Assembly: GCA_040758475.1 (NCBI GenBank)
Contig: JBFLVN010000055.1
Span: 1 to 15,841, forward strand
Length of the DNA stretch: 15,841 nucleotides
Direction: 5' to 3'
Source: JBFLVN01 sp040758475
GTDB taxonomy: Bacteria; JAGRBM01
This document shows positions 1-6,482 of the stretch, in pieces. Position 1 is the first letter of the stretch; each line of letters starts with the position of its first letter. Below the pieces are notes generated by a model. That model did no database searches. It was not told the origin of the DNA and saw only the letters and a list, made by a program, of their open reading frames with translations. The position numbers and the translations under genes were made by a program.

Positions 1-1410
1 CGCCGCGAGGGCACGCTCGAGATTCTTGATTTGCCGCCGGACCGCTTCGGGAGCGGGGCCGCCGGCCAACGTGCGCGATAAAACGGCCCGCCGGGCGTCG
101 AGTACCTGGCGGGCACCCGCATCCAGGAGCGGCGAGAAAGCCTGAAGCTCGGAGGCAGTGAAGTCAACGAGGCTACGCCCCTTCCGTTCGCTTGCGGAGA
201 CCACGTGGCCGACGACTTCGTGCGCTTGCCGGAAGGGCAGGCCCTTGCGGACGAGGTAGTCGGCAAGCTCGGTGGCCAGGAGTCCTCCGTCGGAAGCGGC
301 CTTCGCCATTTTTTTGCGGTCGAAAGAGCAAGCGCGGACCATTTTTTCGAGGAGTTCGACCGATGCGAGCCATGTGTCCACTGCGTCGAAGAGCGGTTCT
401 TTGTCTTCCTGAAGGTCGCGGTTGTAGGAAAGGGGAAGTCCCTTGAGCAGCGTGAGGAGGCTCACGAGCGCCCCCACGAGCCGCCCGCTCTTCCCCCGGA
501 TGAGTTCGGCCACGTCGGGGTTGCGTTTTTGCGGCATGAGGGAGCTGCCGGTCGTGAAGGCATCGCTCATTTTTATGAATCCAAATTCCGCCGTGGACCA
601 AAGAACCAAATCTTCGCAGACCCGCGAGAGATGGATGCCCGAGAGGGCCGCGATGGAGAGAAACTCGGCGATGAAGTCGCGGTCGCTCACGGCGTCCAGG
701 GAATTCTCAGTGACGCTGTCGAACCCCAATTGCCGGGCCACGAAAGCCCGGTCCAACTTGAAGGAGGAACCCGCCAGCGCGCCCGATCCCAAGGGCAGGA
801 CGTTGAGACGGCGCCGGGCATCGAGGAGGCGGTCCAAGTCCCGAAGGAACATCTGGGCCCAGGCCAGGAGGTGATGGGCGAGGCTCACCGGTTGCGCCCG
901 CTGAAGGTGGGTGTAACCGGGAAGGATCGTTTCGGTTTCCTTGGCCGCGACCGCTGCCAAGGTTCGCACGAGCCGGGCAAGGGCCTCCGAAAGGGCATCC
1001 ACCCGGTCTCTTAGGTAAAGCCGTACGGCCGTCGATACCTGATCGTTCCGGGACCGGGCCGTATGCAGGCGCCCACCGGCCGGGCCGATCCGGCGCGTGA
1101 GGGCGGCTTCGATGTTTGTGTGGACGTCTTCCAGGGCCGGGTCGAACTGGAACTTGCCCGCTTCCACTTCCCGCAAAATGGCTTCAAGCCCCGAGACGAT
1201 CTTCTTGGCGTCTCCTTTGGGGAGGAGGCCAATTTTCCCGAGCATCCGGGCGTGGGCGATGGAGCCCCGCAGGTCGAAGGGGGCCAGGCGCCGGTCGAAC
1301 GAAACCGACTCCGTAAACGCCTCGACCGCCGGGTCCGTGGGCGCGGAAAAGCGGCCGCCCCAGAGTTTGGCGGGGCGCTTCGGAGCTTTTCTTTTGGTGC
1401 GGGACGGCAT
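1..1410 (-). CDS. argH: Argininosuccinate lyase, C-terminus cut by window edge
   Basis: Cytoplasmic enzyme of the last step of arginine synthesis, splitting argininosuccinate into arginine and fumarate; fumarase/aspartase superfamily, active as a tetramer. The minus-strand frame is open from the ATG at 1410 to base 1, giving 470 codons with no stop. Family members are about 455-475 residues, so only the last few are missing. Visible family blocks are LWGGRF near the N-terminus, HTARSRND at about 116-123, the TH of GYTHLQRAQP at 167-168, ENSLDAVSDRDF in the middle, and the signature GSSLMPQKRNPD at 288-299 carrying the catalytic serine loop. No frameshift was found at the four places where I checked the frame. 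A Lys/Arg-rich N-terminal stretch (SRTKRKAPKRPAK) precedes the core. It is divergent from the receiver-domain gene at 1580; the rest of the arginine pathway is not in view. The assignment is firm. Confidence 0.96.
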   Translation of the reverse strand, partial: MPSRTKRKAPKRPAKLWGGRFSAPTDPAVEAFTESVSFDRRLAPFDLRGSIAHARMLGKIGLLPKGDAKKIVSGLEAILREVEAGKFQFDPALEDVHTNIEAALTRRIGPAGGRLHTARSRNDQVSTAVRLYLRDRVDALSEALARLVRTLAAVAAKETETILPGYTHLQRAQPVSLAHHLLAWAQMFLRDLDRLLDARRRLNVLPLGSGALAGSSFKLDRAFVARQLGFDSVTENSLDAVSDRDFIAEFLSIAALSGIHLSRVCEDLVLWSTAEFGFIKMSDAFTTGSSLMPQKRNPDVAELIRGKSGRLVGALVSLLTLLKGLPLSYNRDLQEDKEPLFDAVDTWLASVELLEKMVRACSFDRKKMAKAASDGGLLATELADYLVRKGLPFRQAHEVVGHVVSASERKGRSLVDFTASELQAFSPLLDAGARQVLDARRAVLSRTLAGGPAPEAVRRQIKNLERALAA

Positions 1411-1579
1411 GTTGGGATGGGAAAAACGGCCTCAAAGGCCGGGCCCAAGAGGCGCCAGTCAACCGCACGGGTGGGCCCCTGTCAAGCCGCTTTGCGGGTC
1501 TCCTGGCTTGTGCCAGGGGGGGCTTTGCGTCCACAATGGCGACGGGTTGACGGGACGCACAATCAGGCCGGGCTGCATC
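1411..1579. other. Divergent intergenic region, argH / response regulator
   Basis: This 169-bp gap between two divergent starts must hold the control region for both genes. It contains a 6-bp-stem hairpin at 1502-1517 (CCTGGC, loop TTGT, GCCAGG) with no T-run after it, so it is not a clear terminator. A TTGACG at 1547-1552 resembles a -35 box for the plus strand, but no convincing -10 lies 16-18 bases downstream. No Shine-Dalgarno sequence precedes the ATG at 1580. I see no RNA gene here. Confidence 0.4.
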
Positions 1580-1966
1580 ATGGGGAAAATCCTCGCGGTC
1601 GATGACGTGGCTGAAACGCTTGTCATTCTCCGCAAAACAATCGGAATCCTGGGCCACGAAGTCCAAACCGTCTCGGATGCCCACAAGGCCCTCGAATTGA
1701 TCGAGCAGCAGCCTTTCGACCTCATTTTCCTCGACATCATGATGCCCAAGATCGACGGCTTGGAACTCTGCCGCCGCATCCGCATGGGTGAGAAAAACAA
1801 GAACGCCAGGGTGGTCGTATTTTCCGCCAAATCGGACCGAGAACTCGTGGAGATCGCCCGGCGCTTTGGGGCCGATTACTACCTGGGCAAGCCCGCGACT
1901 ATCGCCAAAATCCAGGAAGTCATCGAACGGATGATCGGGAAGCCTGCTTCTCCTCCTCCCCGGTGA
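1580..1966 (+). CDS. Single-domain response regulator (receiver domain only)
   Basis: A 128-residue CheY-like receiver with no output domain. Acidic pocket residues are D8 and D9 (ILAVDD), the phospho-acceptor is D52 in the strand LIFLDIMMPKIDG, the switch position is S82 (VVFSAK) and the conserved lysine is K104 in YLGKP. It ends in a short Pro/Ser tail (PASPPPR). The frame is open upstream to about 1097, but that part is antisense to argH and low-complexity; MGKILAVDD is the natural receiver start, although no Shine-Dalgarno precedes it. No histidine kinase is encoded nearby, so its partner is elsewhere. Proteins of this type relay phosphate or bind partners directly; the target here is unknown. 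It lies 18 bases upstream of the Skp-like gene and may be co-transcribed with it. Confidence 0.9.
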   Translation: MGKILAVDDVAETLVILRKTIGILGHEVQTVSDAHKALELIEQQPFDLIFLDIMMPKIDGLELCRRIRMGEKNKNARVVVFSAKSDRELVEIARRFGADYYLGKPATIAKIQEVIERMIGKPASPPPR

Positions 1967-1984
1967 TTTCAGGTCTTTTCTCCG

Positions 1985-2566
1985 ATGTTCCCAGACGGAT
2001 TTTCTAACAAAAAGTTATTCACCGGCGCTTTGGCGTCAGTTATTTTGTTGGGCTCGATCTTTCCGCCAGTTTTCGCAGCCGAGAAGGGAAAAGGCCCTTC
2101 CACAAAGGGAGGGGTTGCGGTCGTCGATTTCCAGAAAGTCATCGCCGTTTCCCGGCGTGGCCAGCAGGCCCGGGAAAAGCTAAAATCCGAAGTTTTCAAA
2201 CGGCAGCGGGAAATCGAAGGATACCAGCAGGAACTCGAGCGCCTGGAAAATGACTATGAAGAAAAGCACCTTTCCCTTTCGGGAAGTGATTGGGACGATT
2301 ACGAGGCCCGTTTCCGTGCTCGAGTGAAGGAACTTCGGCGCCGGGGGGAAGACGTCCAGGCCTTGCTGGCGAAGAGAGAGCGAGAACTGACCGCCCAGTT
2401 GGTGGACGAGCTAAAGGAACTCACGGGCCGTTACGCCGAGGAAAAGGGCTACAGCGCTGTTTTTGAATTAAATGCTTTCCCGGCGGCTTATGCGGACCCC
2501 AAGGCGGACATCACGGCTGCCATTATCGACCGTTACGACGCGGAAGCCGTTAAGAGCGTGCCCTAA
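1985..2566 (+). CDS. Skp/OmpH-family periplasmic chaperone
   Basis: A 193-residue protein resembling the periplasmic chaperone Skp (OmpH), which holds unfolded outer-membrane proteins. It has a signal peptide: KK at 9-10, a hydrophobic stretch at about 11-28 and a likely cut after VFA at 31. A short beta strand typical of the family follows (VAVVDFQKVI, about 43-52). Next is a long charged coiled coil at about 58-150 rich in Glu, Arg and Lys, then a C-terminal strand and helix (GYSAVFELNA, ITAAIIDRYD). Length is close to the usual 160-190. The start ATG has no strong ribosome-binding site. In many genomes skp sits next to bamA or lpxD; here it does not, so this may be a secondary copy. Its 3' end overlaps the convergent reductase gene by 17 bases. 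Confidence 0.85.
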   Translation: MFPDGFSNKKLFTGALASVILLGSIFPPVFAAEKGKGPSTKGGVAVVDFQKVIAVSRRGQQAREKLKSEVFKRQREIEGYQQELERLENDYEEKHLSLSGSDWDDYEARFRARVKELRRRGEDVQALLAKRERELTAQLVDELKELTGRYAEEKGYSAVFELNAFPAAYADPKADITAAIIDRYDAEAVKSVP

Positions 2567-3251
2567 AGTATCGAAGGAATAACTCGTCTTTTTTCCGCTT
2601 TATTTCTTTCAATCGAAACCGGGGCAAATGGTTGTCCGGGAAACCGGTGCCATCGGCCAGCGAATTAACACCCTTCGCTCCTGCGATTGCCGGGCAGAGG
2701 GTCAGCCAGAGTTCATCTACAAGCCCTTTTGCCAAAAGCGGATAGAGAAGCCCTCCTCCGCCTTCGCATTGGAGGCGCCGGATGCCTTGGGCGTGGAGCC
2801 AGGCGAAGGCCCGGGTCAGATCGACTTCTTTTTGCCCAAGGACAACGACTTCTACTCCGATTCGTTCCAAGGCGCATAGATTTCGCCGCGGGGCGGCCCG
2901 GCTTGTAAAGACGATCTTCCGGGCGGGCGTACCAAAGCATCTGGCCTTGGGAGATAGGCCGCAACGGCGCGTAACGATGCACGTCCAGGGCTGCTTTTCG
3001 AGGCCGTTCTTCACGCGCCTCCGGGCCAGGGCTCCTCCAACGGTAAGGCGCATGTTTTCTTTCCGGACGGAATTCCCGCCGACGATCACGGCTTGCGCTG
3101 CCGCGCGGGCATGGGTCAGCCGGTTTTTATCGGCCTTGGAAGCGAAGACGGGGGTAGGGCTTTCCCGCGTTCGCAGCCTGCCGTCCAGGGAGATAGCGGC
3201 GATGGCGATGGTGTGGGGGCGTTTCATGTAGCCGGGGTACTTCTGGGGCAT
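2550..3251 (-). CDS. RibD C-terminal-domain reductase (dihydrofolate reductase fold)
   Basis: A 233-residue cytoplasmic protein made only of the RibD C-terminal fold, the NADPH-dependent reductase part of riboflavin synthesis. The fold is also used by stand-alone reductases acting on pyrimidines or pterins. Visible blocks are the N-terminal strand IAIAAISLDGRL (about 15-26), AVIVGGNSV (54-62) and the nucleotide-binding CEGGGGLLYPLL (162-173), followed by LVDELWLTLCPAIAGAKG (178-194). The zinc deaminase domain of full RibD (HAE and PCxxxGRTPPC motifs) is absent and would not fit upstream, so this is not a truncated RibD with a nearby partner. No other riboflavin gene is in view, and the substrate is uncertain. 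The start could be ATG 3251 or ATG 3227 (MKRPHTIAIAA), which is closer to the family start; neither has a clear ribosome-binding site. Its 3' end overlaps the Skp-like gene tail to tail. Confidence 0.85.
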   Translation of the reverse strand: MPQKYPGYMKRPHTIAIAAISLDGRLRTRESPTPVFASKADKNRLTHARAAAQAVIVGGNSVRKENMRLTVGGALARRRVKNGLEKQPWTCIVTRRCGLSPKARCFGTPARKIVFTSRAAPRRNLCALERIGVEVVVLGQKEVDLTRAFAWLHAQGIRRLQCEGGGGLLYPLLAKGLVDELWLTLCPAIAGAKGVNSLADGTGFPDNHLPRFRLKEIKRKKDELFLRYFRARS

Positions 3252-3388
3252 GGGATGGTCAAGAAGTTTATCGGCAGGGCGGTTTGAATTTTTGGCTCTA
3301 GCTGCGGTGCGTCACCAAAGGGTGATCCTTAAATTGCTGAAATCATTGATATTTCATTTTATTTTGAAAGTTTTTAAAAATAAAAAAC

Positions 3389-3417
3389 TAGACAAACGGC
3401 GTTTGTTTTATCAAAAT
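3389..3417 (+). promoter_or_regulatory. Predicted promoter for the diiron protein gene
   Basis: TAGACA at 3389-3394 matches the -35 consensus at five of six positions. CAAAAT at 3412-3417 is a moderate -10 (four of six) after a 17-base spacer. It lies in a conspicuously AT-rich stretch (about 3326-3420) unlike the GC-rich surroundings. Transcription would begin near 3424, giving a leader of about 77 bases before the ATG at 3501. Inferred by eye only. Confidence 0.5.
3392..3406. promoter_or_regulatory. Inverted repeat in promoter spacer, candidate operator
   Basis: ACAAAC-GGC-GTTTGT is a perfect 6+3+6 inverted repeat, or 7+1+7 counting the central G-C pair. It lies at the 3' end of the predicted -35 box and in the spacer. 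That placement suits a repressor site. The binding protein is unknown and no regulator gene is adjacent. Confidence 0.4.
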
Positions 3418-3420
3418 GCC

Positions 3421-3444
3421 AAATGACTGAGAGATCAGTCATTT
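3421..3444. promoter_or_regulatory. Perfect 10+4+10 inverted repeat, candidate operator or leader hairpin
   Basis: AAATGACTGA, spacer GAGA, then TCAGTCATTT form a perfect 24-bp inverted repeat followed by three more T residues (to 3447). Read as RNA it looks like an intrinsic terminator. However, it falls at the predicted transcription start of the diiron gene, and no plus-strand gene upstream needs terminating, since the preceding gene is on the minus strand. The TGACTGA half-sites resemble the two-fold sites of TetR-family repressors, so an operator is my preferred reading. A 5' hairpin or a terminator of a short unseen plus-strand transcript are the alternatives. Confidence 0.5.
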
Positions 3445-3500
3445 TTTGACGTCGGGGCTGGTAGTTTGAAGATCGGCCCGGGGATGGAGGATTAGCGCGA

Positions 3501-4484
3501 ATGGCCCAGGAACAGAGCTGGAAGCACCCGGAATTTCCGCCTTATCACCTCATGAATCCGGCCCATCTGGAAAAAGCCCAGAACGAATACCGCCGCCTCG
3601 AAAACCTCTACCACAAGACCCAATCCCAGGCCTGGGACGGAAAGGAACTCCTGGCCCAACTCGTCGAAAAGCACGGCGGAATCAAGCTTCCCGAGGAAAA
3701 GAAAAAAGCCATCGCGGAGATTTTTTCCATCATCTTGTGGGGCGAACTCGCTGCGTGGCAGGTATCGGCCGCACTCGCTGAGAAGATTCCGGACGTCGAA
3801 GCCCGCATGGCGGCGACGGGGCAGACGTTCGACGAAGCACGGCATTTCTACACCATGCGGGACTACCTCATCACTCTGGGGGTACCAACGCCCCGGATTA
3901 ATTGGTACTCGAAGCTCGCCTTGGATTATCTCATCAACACGGACAACTTGGTCTACAAGCTCGTCGGGATGCAGCTCCTCGTCGAGAACATCGCCGTCCA
4001 CCTCTTCAAGAACGTGGCGGGGACCGATGTAGAGCCCGTCCTTTCCGAACTCATGCCCTATTTTGAACGGGACGAAGCCCGGCACGTGGGCTTGGGGGTG
4101 ATGTACCTTCCCGAACTCCTCAAGGGTTTATCCGCTTGGGATCAGGTGAAACTCGCGGCGGTGCAGGGCTACATCTACGCCCTGGTCGTCCTGGGCGGCT
4201 GGTCCCTTCTCCCCGAGTTCCAGACCCTCGGCATTAACGTGAATCAATGGCTCCGGCGGATGGGGCACGATCAAGCGGACCTCACCTTCAAGATGGGCCG
4301 CTACAAGAACCGCAAAGGCGTCCTTGTGATGCCCAAGTGGGTTCACAAGATCGACCGGCTGATGATTGATTTCTTCGTTCCTGAGAACCTGGAGGGGGCC
4401 AACCCCTTCGTCCGGTGGTTCAATACGGGTCTTGCCCGGATGACCTCCCGGGTGGGCCGGATTTTGGACCGGGTAACGGCATAA
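3501..4484 (+). CDS. Ferritin-like diiron carboxylate protein, substrate unknown
   Basis: A 327-residue mostly helical protein carrying a complete diiron site: E82, E112 and H115 in one half and E162, E192 and H195 in the other. Both ExxH motifs read DEARH, and the Glu-to-ExxH distance is 30 residues in each half. This symmetric layout is that of the ribonucleotide reductase R2 / acyl-ACP desaturase / AurF-like oxygenase superfamily, all of which use two irons to activate oxygen. The radical-site partner genes of R2 (nrdA) are absent, so an oxygenase or desaturase role is more likely than reductase. The C-terminal third (about 210-327) is Trp- and Leu-rich with amphipathic helices and could touch membrane. 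A good ribosome-binding site (GGAGG, 3486-3490) precedes the ATG. It is controlled by the promoter and inverted repeats just upstream. The reaction is not known. Confidence 0.75.
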   Translation: MAQEQSWKHPEFPPYHLMNPAHLEKAQNEYRRLENLYHKTQSQAWDGKELLAQLVEKHGGIKLPEEKKKAIAEIFSIILWGELAAWQVSAALAEKIPDVEARMAATGQTFDEARHFYTMRDYLITLGVPTPRINWYSKLALDYLINTDNLVYKLVGMQLLVENIAVHLFKNVAGTDVEPVLSELMPYFERDEARHVGLGVMYLPELLKGLSAWDQVKLAAVQGYIYALVVLGGWSLLPEFQTLGINVNQWLRRMGHDQADLTFKMGRYKNRKGVLVMPKWVHKIDRLMIDFFVPENLEGANPFVRWFNTGLARMTSRVGRILDRVTA

Positions 4485-4578
4485 AACTCATTTAAACGGC
4501 CATTCGTAGGCCTCTGCGTTGACACCCCGCATTGGGGGTGGTACGCCTTTCTCGACGGGTTGAGGAGGAACCACACCC

Positions 4579-4866
4579 ATGGCAGCACGCAAGAAGAAAG
4601 CGGCCAAACGCCCGGCCAAGCGCAAAGCCGCGGCCAAGAAGGTGGCCGCTCCGGGTTTCCAACTCTCTTCGGCCATTCAGAACTGGATCGACCGCTACCA
4701 GAGCGAGCGCAAGCGCGTCGAGATGCGGGTGCGGGAAGTCGAGCGCGAGATCGAGAAGACCGTGAGCCAGGTCCGCCAGCAGGCCGACACTTTCCAGGCG
4801 CGCGTGCGGAACCAGCTGAAGGGACTTCAGAGCCGCGTTCAGTCCATCGCGTCCGGCCGCAAGTAA
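4579..4866 (+). CDS. Small Lys/Ala-rich protein with histone H1-like tail and coiled coil
   Basis: A 95-residue protein of unknown function. Residues 2-24 are almost only Ala, Lys and Arg (KKKAAKRPAKRKAAAKK), like the tails of histone H1 or of bacterial HU/AlgR3-type DNA-binding proteins. Residues about 28-90 form one long charged helix with heptad spacing (VEMRVREVEREIEKTV), probably a coiled coil. There is no cysteine, signal peptide or membrane segment. A strong AGGAGG at 4563-4568 precedes the ATG by 10 bases, supporting real expression. Possible roles are DNA or polyanion binding, or a phasin-like coat; the sequence cannot decide. A TTGACA at 4519-4524 in the 94-base gap upstream could start its own transcript, but the -10 (TACGCC) is poor. 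Confidence 0.75.
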   Translation: MAARKKKAAKRPAKRKAAAKKVAAPGFQLSSAIQNWIDRYQSERKRVEMRVREVEREIEKTVSQVRQQADTFQARVRNQLKGLQSRVQSIASGRK

Positions 4867-4890
4867 TTTTCCGTTTTGATTGACCGAATA

Positions 4891-4923
4891 TCTTCTCTCC
4901 CGGAGAGAAGAGGGCCGTTTTTT
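4891..4923 (+). terminator. Hairpin with downstream T-run
   Basis: TCTTCTCTC, loop CCG and GAGAGAAGA form a perfect 9-bp stem (4891-4911), followed six bases later by six T residues (4918-4923). The gap between stem and T-run is longer than in a strict intrinsic terminator, so function is uncertain. It lies 24 bases after the small basic protein and ends 14 bases before the next start, so it would end the first transcript or act in the leader of the second. Confidence 0.5.
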
Positions 4924-4937
4924 ACCGGTTCGTAACC

Positions 4938-5420
4938 ATGCCCACTATGCTCCAAGTCCTCCATTGGTTTTCCCTGGCCTTTTGGGTCGGGGGGATGGGC
5001 GTTTTCAGCTTCGTGATGACGCCCGCGATCTTCAAAAACCTCCCCCGCGAGGAAGCGGGCAAGGTTGTGGGAATACTTTTCCCGGGTTACTGGGTAGTAG
5101 GTTATGTGGCGACGGGGCTGGCCTTCGTGAGCTACCTGGGCCTTCGGCATTTCTCGACCGAGGCCGTCGTTGCGGACAAGGCCCGGCTTGCTTTATTGAT
5201 CCTTGCCTTAGTGGGTGTCGGTATAAACGGCCTGGGGATCGGTCCCCAAACGCGCGCCCTGAAGCAACAGATTCGCGCCGCTACTACCCAGGAAGCCATA
5301 GCGCCCCTTCAAAAGAAGTTCGGGGCGCTCCACGGCATTTCCATGCTGGTGAATCTCACCATCATTGTAGCGGGACTAGCCTTTCTCGTTCTGGCCGCCG
5401 CCCGTCCTATCCGGATTTGA
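4938..5420 (+). CDS. DUF4149/TMEM205-like four-helix membrane protein
   Basis: A 160-residue inner-membrane protein with four predicted helices at about 5-28, 48-70, 82-102 and 132-156. Family-type features are the N-terminal WVGGMGVFSFVMTPAIF (16-32), the GPQTRAL turn after helix 3 (102-108) and the FGALHGISMLVNL entry to helix 4 (128-140). This pattern matches the DUF4149/TMEM205 family, whose bacterial members have no settled function. The start could be the ATG at 4938 or the one at 4947 (MLQVLHW); neither has a Shine-Dalgarno sequence. The gene ends 57 bases before the moaA ATG, only 9 before an alternative TTG start of that gene, so the two are probably co-transcribed. Confidence 0.8.
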   Translation: MPTMLQVLHWFSLAFWVGGMGVFSFVMTPAIFKNLPREEAGKVVGILFPGYWVVGYVATGLAFVSYLGLRHFSTEAVVADKARLALLILALVGVGINGLGIGPQTRALKQQIRAATTQEAIAPLQKKFGALHGISMLVNLTIIVAGLAFLVLAAARPIRI

Positions 5421-5477
5421 GGGCAGCCCTTGCGGGAGAGCCCCCGTTCGCCGGGTTATTATTATTCCGCTAAACAA

Positions 5478-6455
5478 ATGAACCCGGCAGCTTCCAAAAA
5501 ATACTATCTGCGAGTCTCCCTGACGGAAGCGTGCGCCTTTCGCTGCCCGTATTGCTTGCCCGATGGTCCTTCCAGAATCACGCCCCGCCCTGAACTCCTC
5601 ACGCCCGCAGAGATCGGCCGGGCGGTGCGAGTTCTTTCTTCTCTTGGGGTGGACCGCGTGCGCCTTACGGGCGGCGAGCCGCTCCAACGGCGGGAATGCG
5701 TGGAAGTTGTGGAACAGCTTTCCCAGGTAAAAGAGCTCCGGGATATCGCCCTGACGACGAACGGTGAACATCTTGCCCGCCTTGCGGGAAAGCTAAAGAA
5801 GGCGGGTCTCAAACGGGTTAATGTCCACCTGGATAGCCTCAAGCCCGAGCGCTTCCTGGCCCTTGCGCGCAACGCGAGCCTGGAAGAAGTTCTCGAAGGG
5901 ATCGCCGCTGCCCGGGAGGCGGAGCTTGGGCCGATCAAGATCAACACCGTCATCATGCGCGGTGTGAACGACGACGAAATTCTCGATTTTTGCGAATTTG
6001 CCCTCCGGTGGGGCGTGACAGTCCGTTTCATTGAGCTCATGAACACAGGCTCGGCCCAGGACTTTTTCAAGCGTCATTTCATGCCAGCGGCGGAGATTCG
6101 CGAGCGGGTTTCGGGCCGCTATGTCCTGGAGGAACCGGATAGCCCCCGGGGTTCCCGCCCGGCGGAGGAATTCCCCATTTCCGGTGGAAAAGCCGCTGTG
6201 GGGAGCATCGCCTCCGAGAGCGAGCCCTTTTGCGCCGCTTGCGACCGCCTTCGCCTTACGGCCGACGGCCGTTTTGCGAGGTGCTTGTACGAACCGGGAG
6301 GGGTTTCAATCCGCGCTCTCCTCCGAGACCCGGCGGCAAGCGACGATCAGCTTCGAGAGGTCTTCGCCACCGGCATCGCCGGAAAGCGCTCCTGGCATCC
6401 CACGTTTGGCAGGACGGGCGAAAAACTCTTCGCCATGGCGGAGATCGGCGGCTAG
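5478..6455 (+). CDS. moaA: GTP 3',8-cyclase MoaA, radical SAM enzyme of molybdenum cofactor synthesis
   Basis: Catalyses the first committed step of molybdopterin synthesis, cyclising GTP by radical chemistry before MoaC acts. The 325 residues carry the radical SAM cluster motif C19-x3-C23-x2-C26, the SAM-binding TGGEPL at 64-69, and the second cluster ligands C252, C255 and C269 (FCAACDRLRL ... ARCLY). The C-terminal double glycine G324-G325, needed for activity in this family, is present. Length fits the usual 320-340. The ATG at 5478 gives a family-like start but has no ribosome-binding site. A TTG at 5430, in frame and preceded by GAGGG six bases earlier, would add 16 residues and may be the true start. 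No moaC, moaD, moaE, mog or moe gene is nearby. The DJ-1-family gene follows after 27 bases. Confidence 0.95.
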   Translation: MNPAASKKYYLRVSLTEACAFRCPYCLPDGPSRITPRPELLTPAEIGRAVRVLSSLGVDRVRLTGGEPLQRRECVEVVEQLSQVKELRDIALTTNGEHLARLAGKLKKAGLKRVNVHLDSLKPERFLALARNASLEEVLEGIAAAREAELGPIKINTVIMRGVNDDEILDFCEFALRWGVTVRFIELMNTGSAQDFFKRHFMPAAEIRERVSGRYVLEEPDSPRGSRPAEEFPISGGKAAVGSIASESEPFCAACDRLRLTADGRFARCLYEPGGVSIRALLRDPAASDDQLREVFATGIAGKRSWHPTFGRTGEKLFAMAEIGG

Positions 6456-6482
6456 GCTTCTCCAGGGCTTGGAGAAGAAAGC

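Noticed and set aside
205..1014. Long plus-strand open frame (269 codons) opposite argH
   Set aside because: The minus strand there encodes conserved ArgH blocks in one unbroken frame; the plus frame is a GC-driven mirror with no recognisable protein features.
1502..1517. Hairpin CCTGGC-TTGT-GCCAGG between argH and the receiver gene
   Set aside because: Short stem, followed by G residues rather than T, and placed between divergent starts, so there is no reason to call a terminator.
3312..3325. Short inverted repeat TCACC-AAAG-GGTGA
   Set aside because: A five-base stem outside the predicted promoter is likely chance.
4519..4547. TTGACA with TACGCC 17 bases downstream, before the small basic protein
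   Set aside because: The -10 is poor and the region is GC-rich; mentioned under the gene but not called as a promoter.
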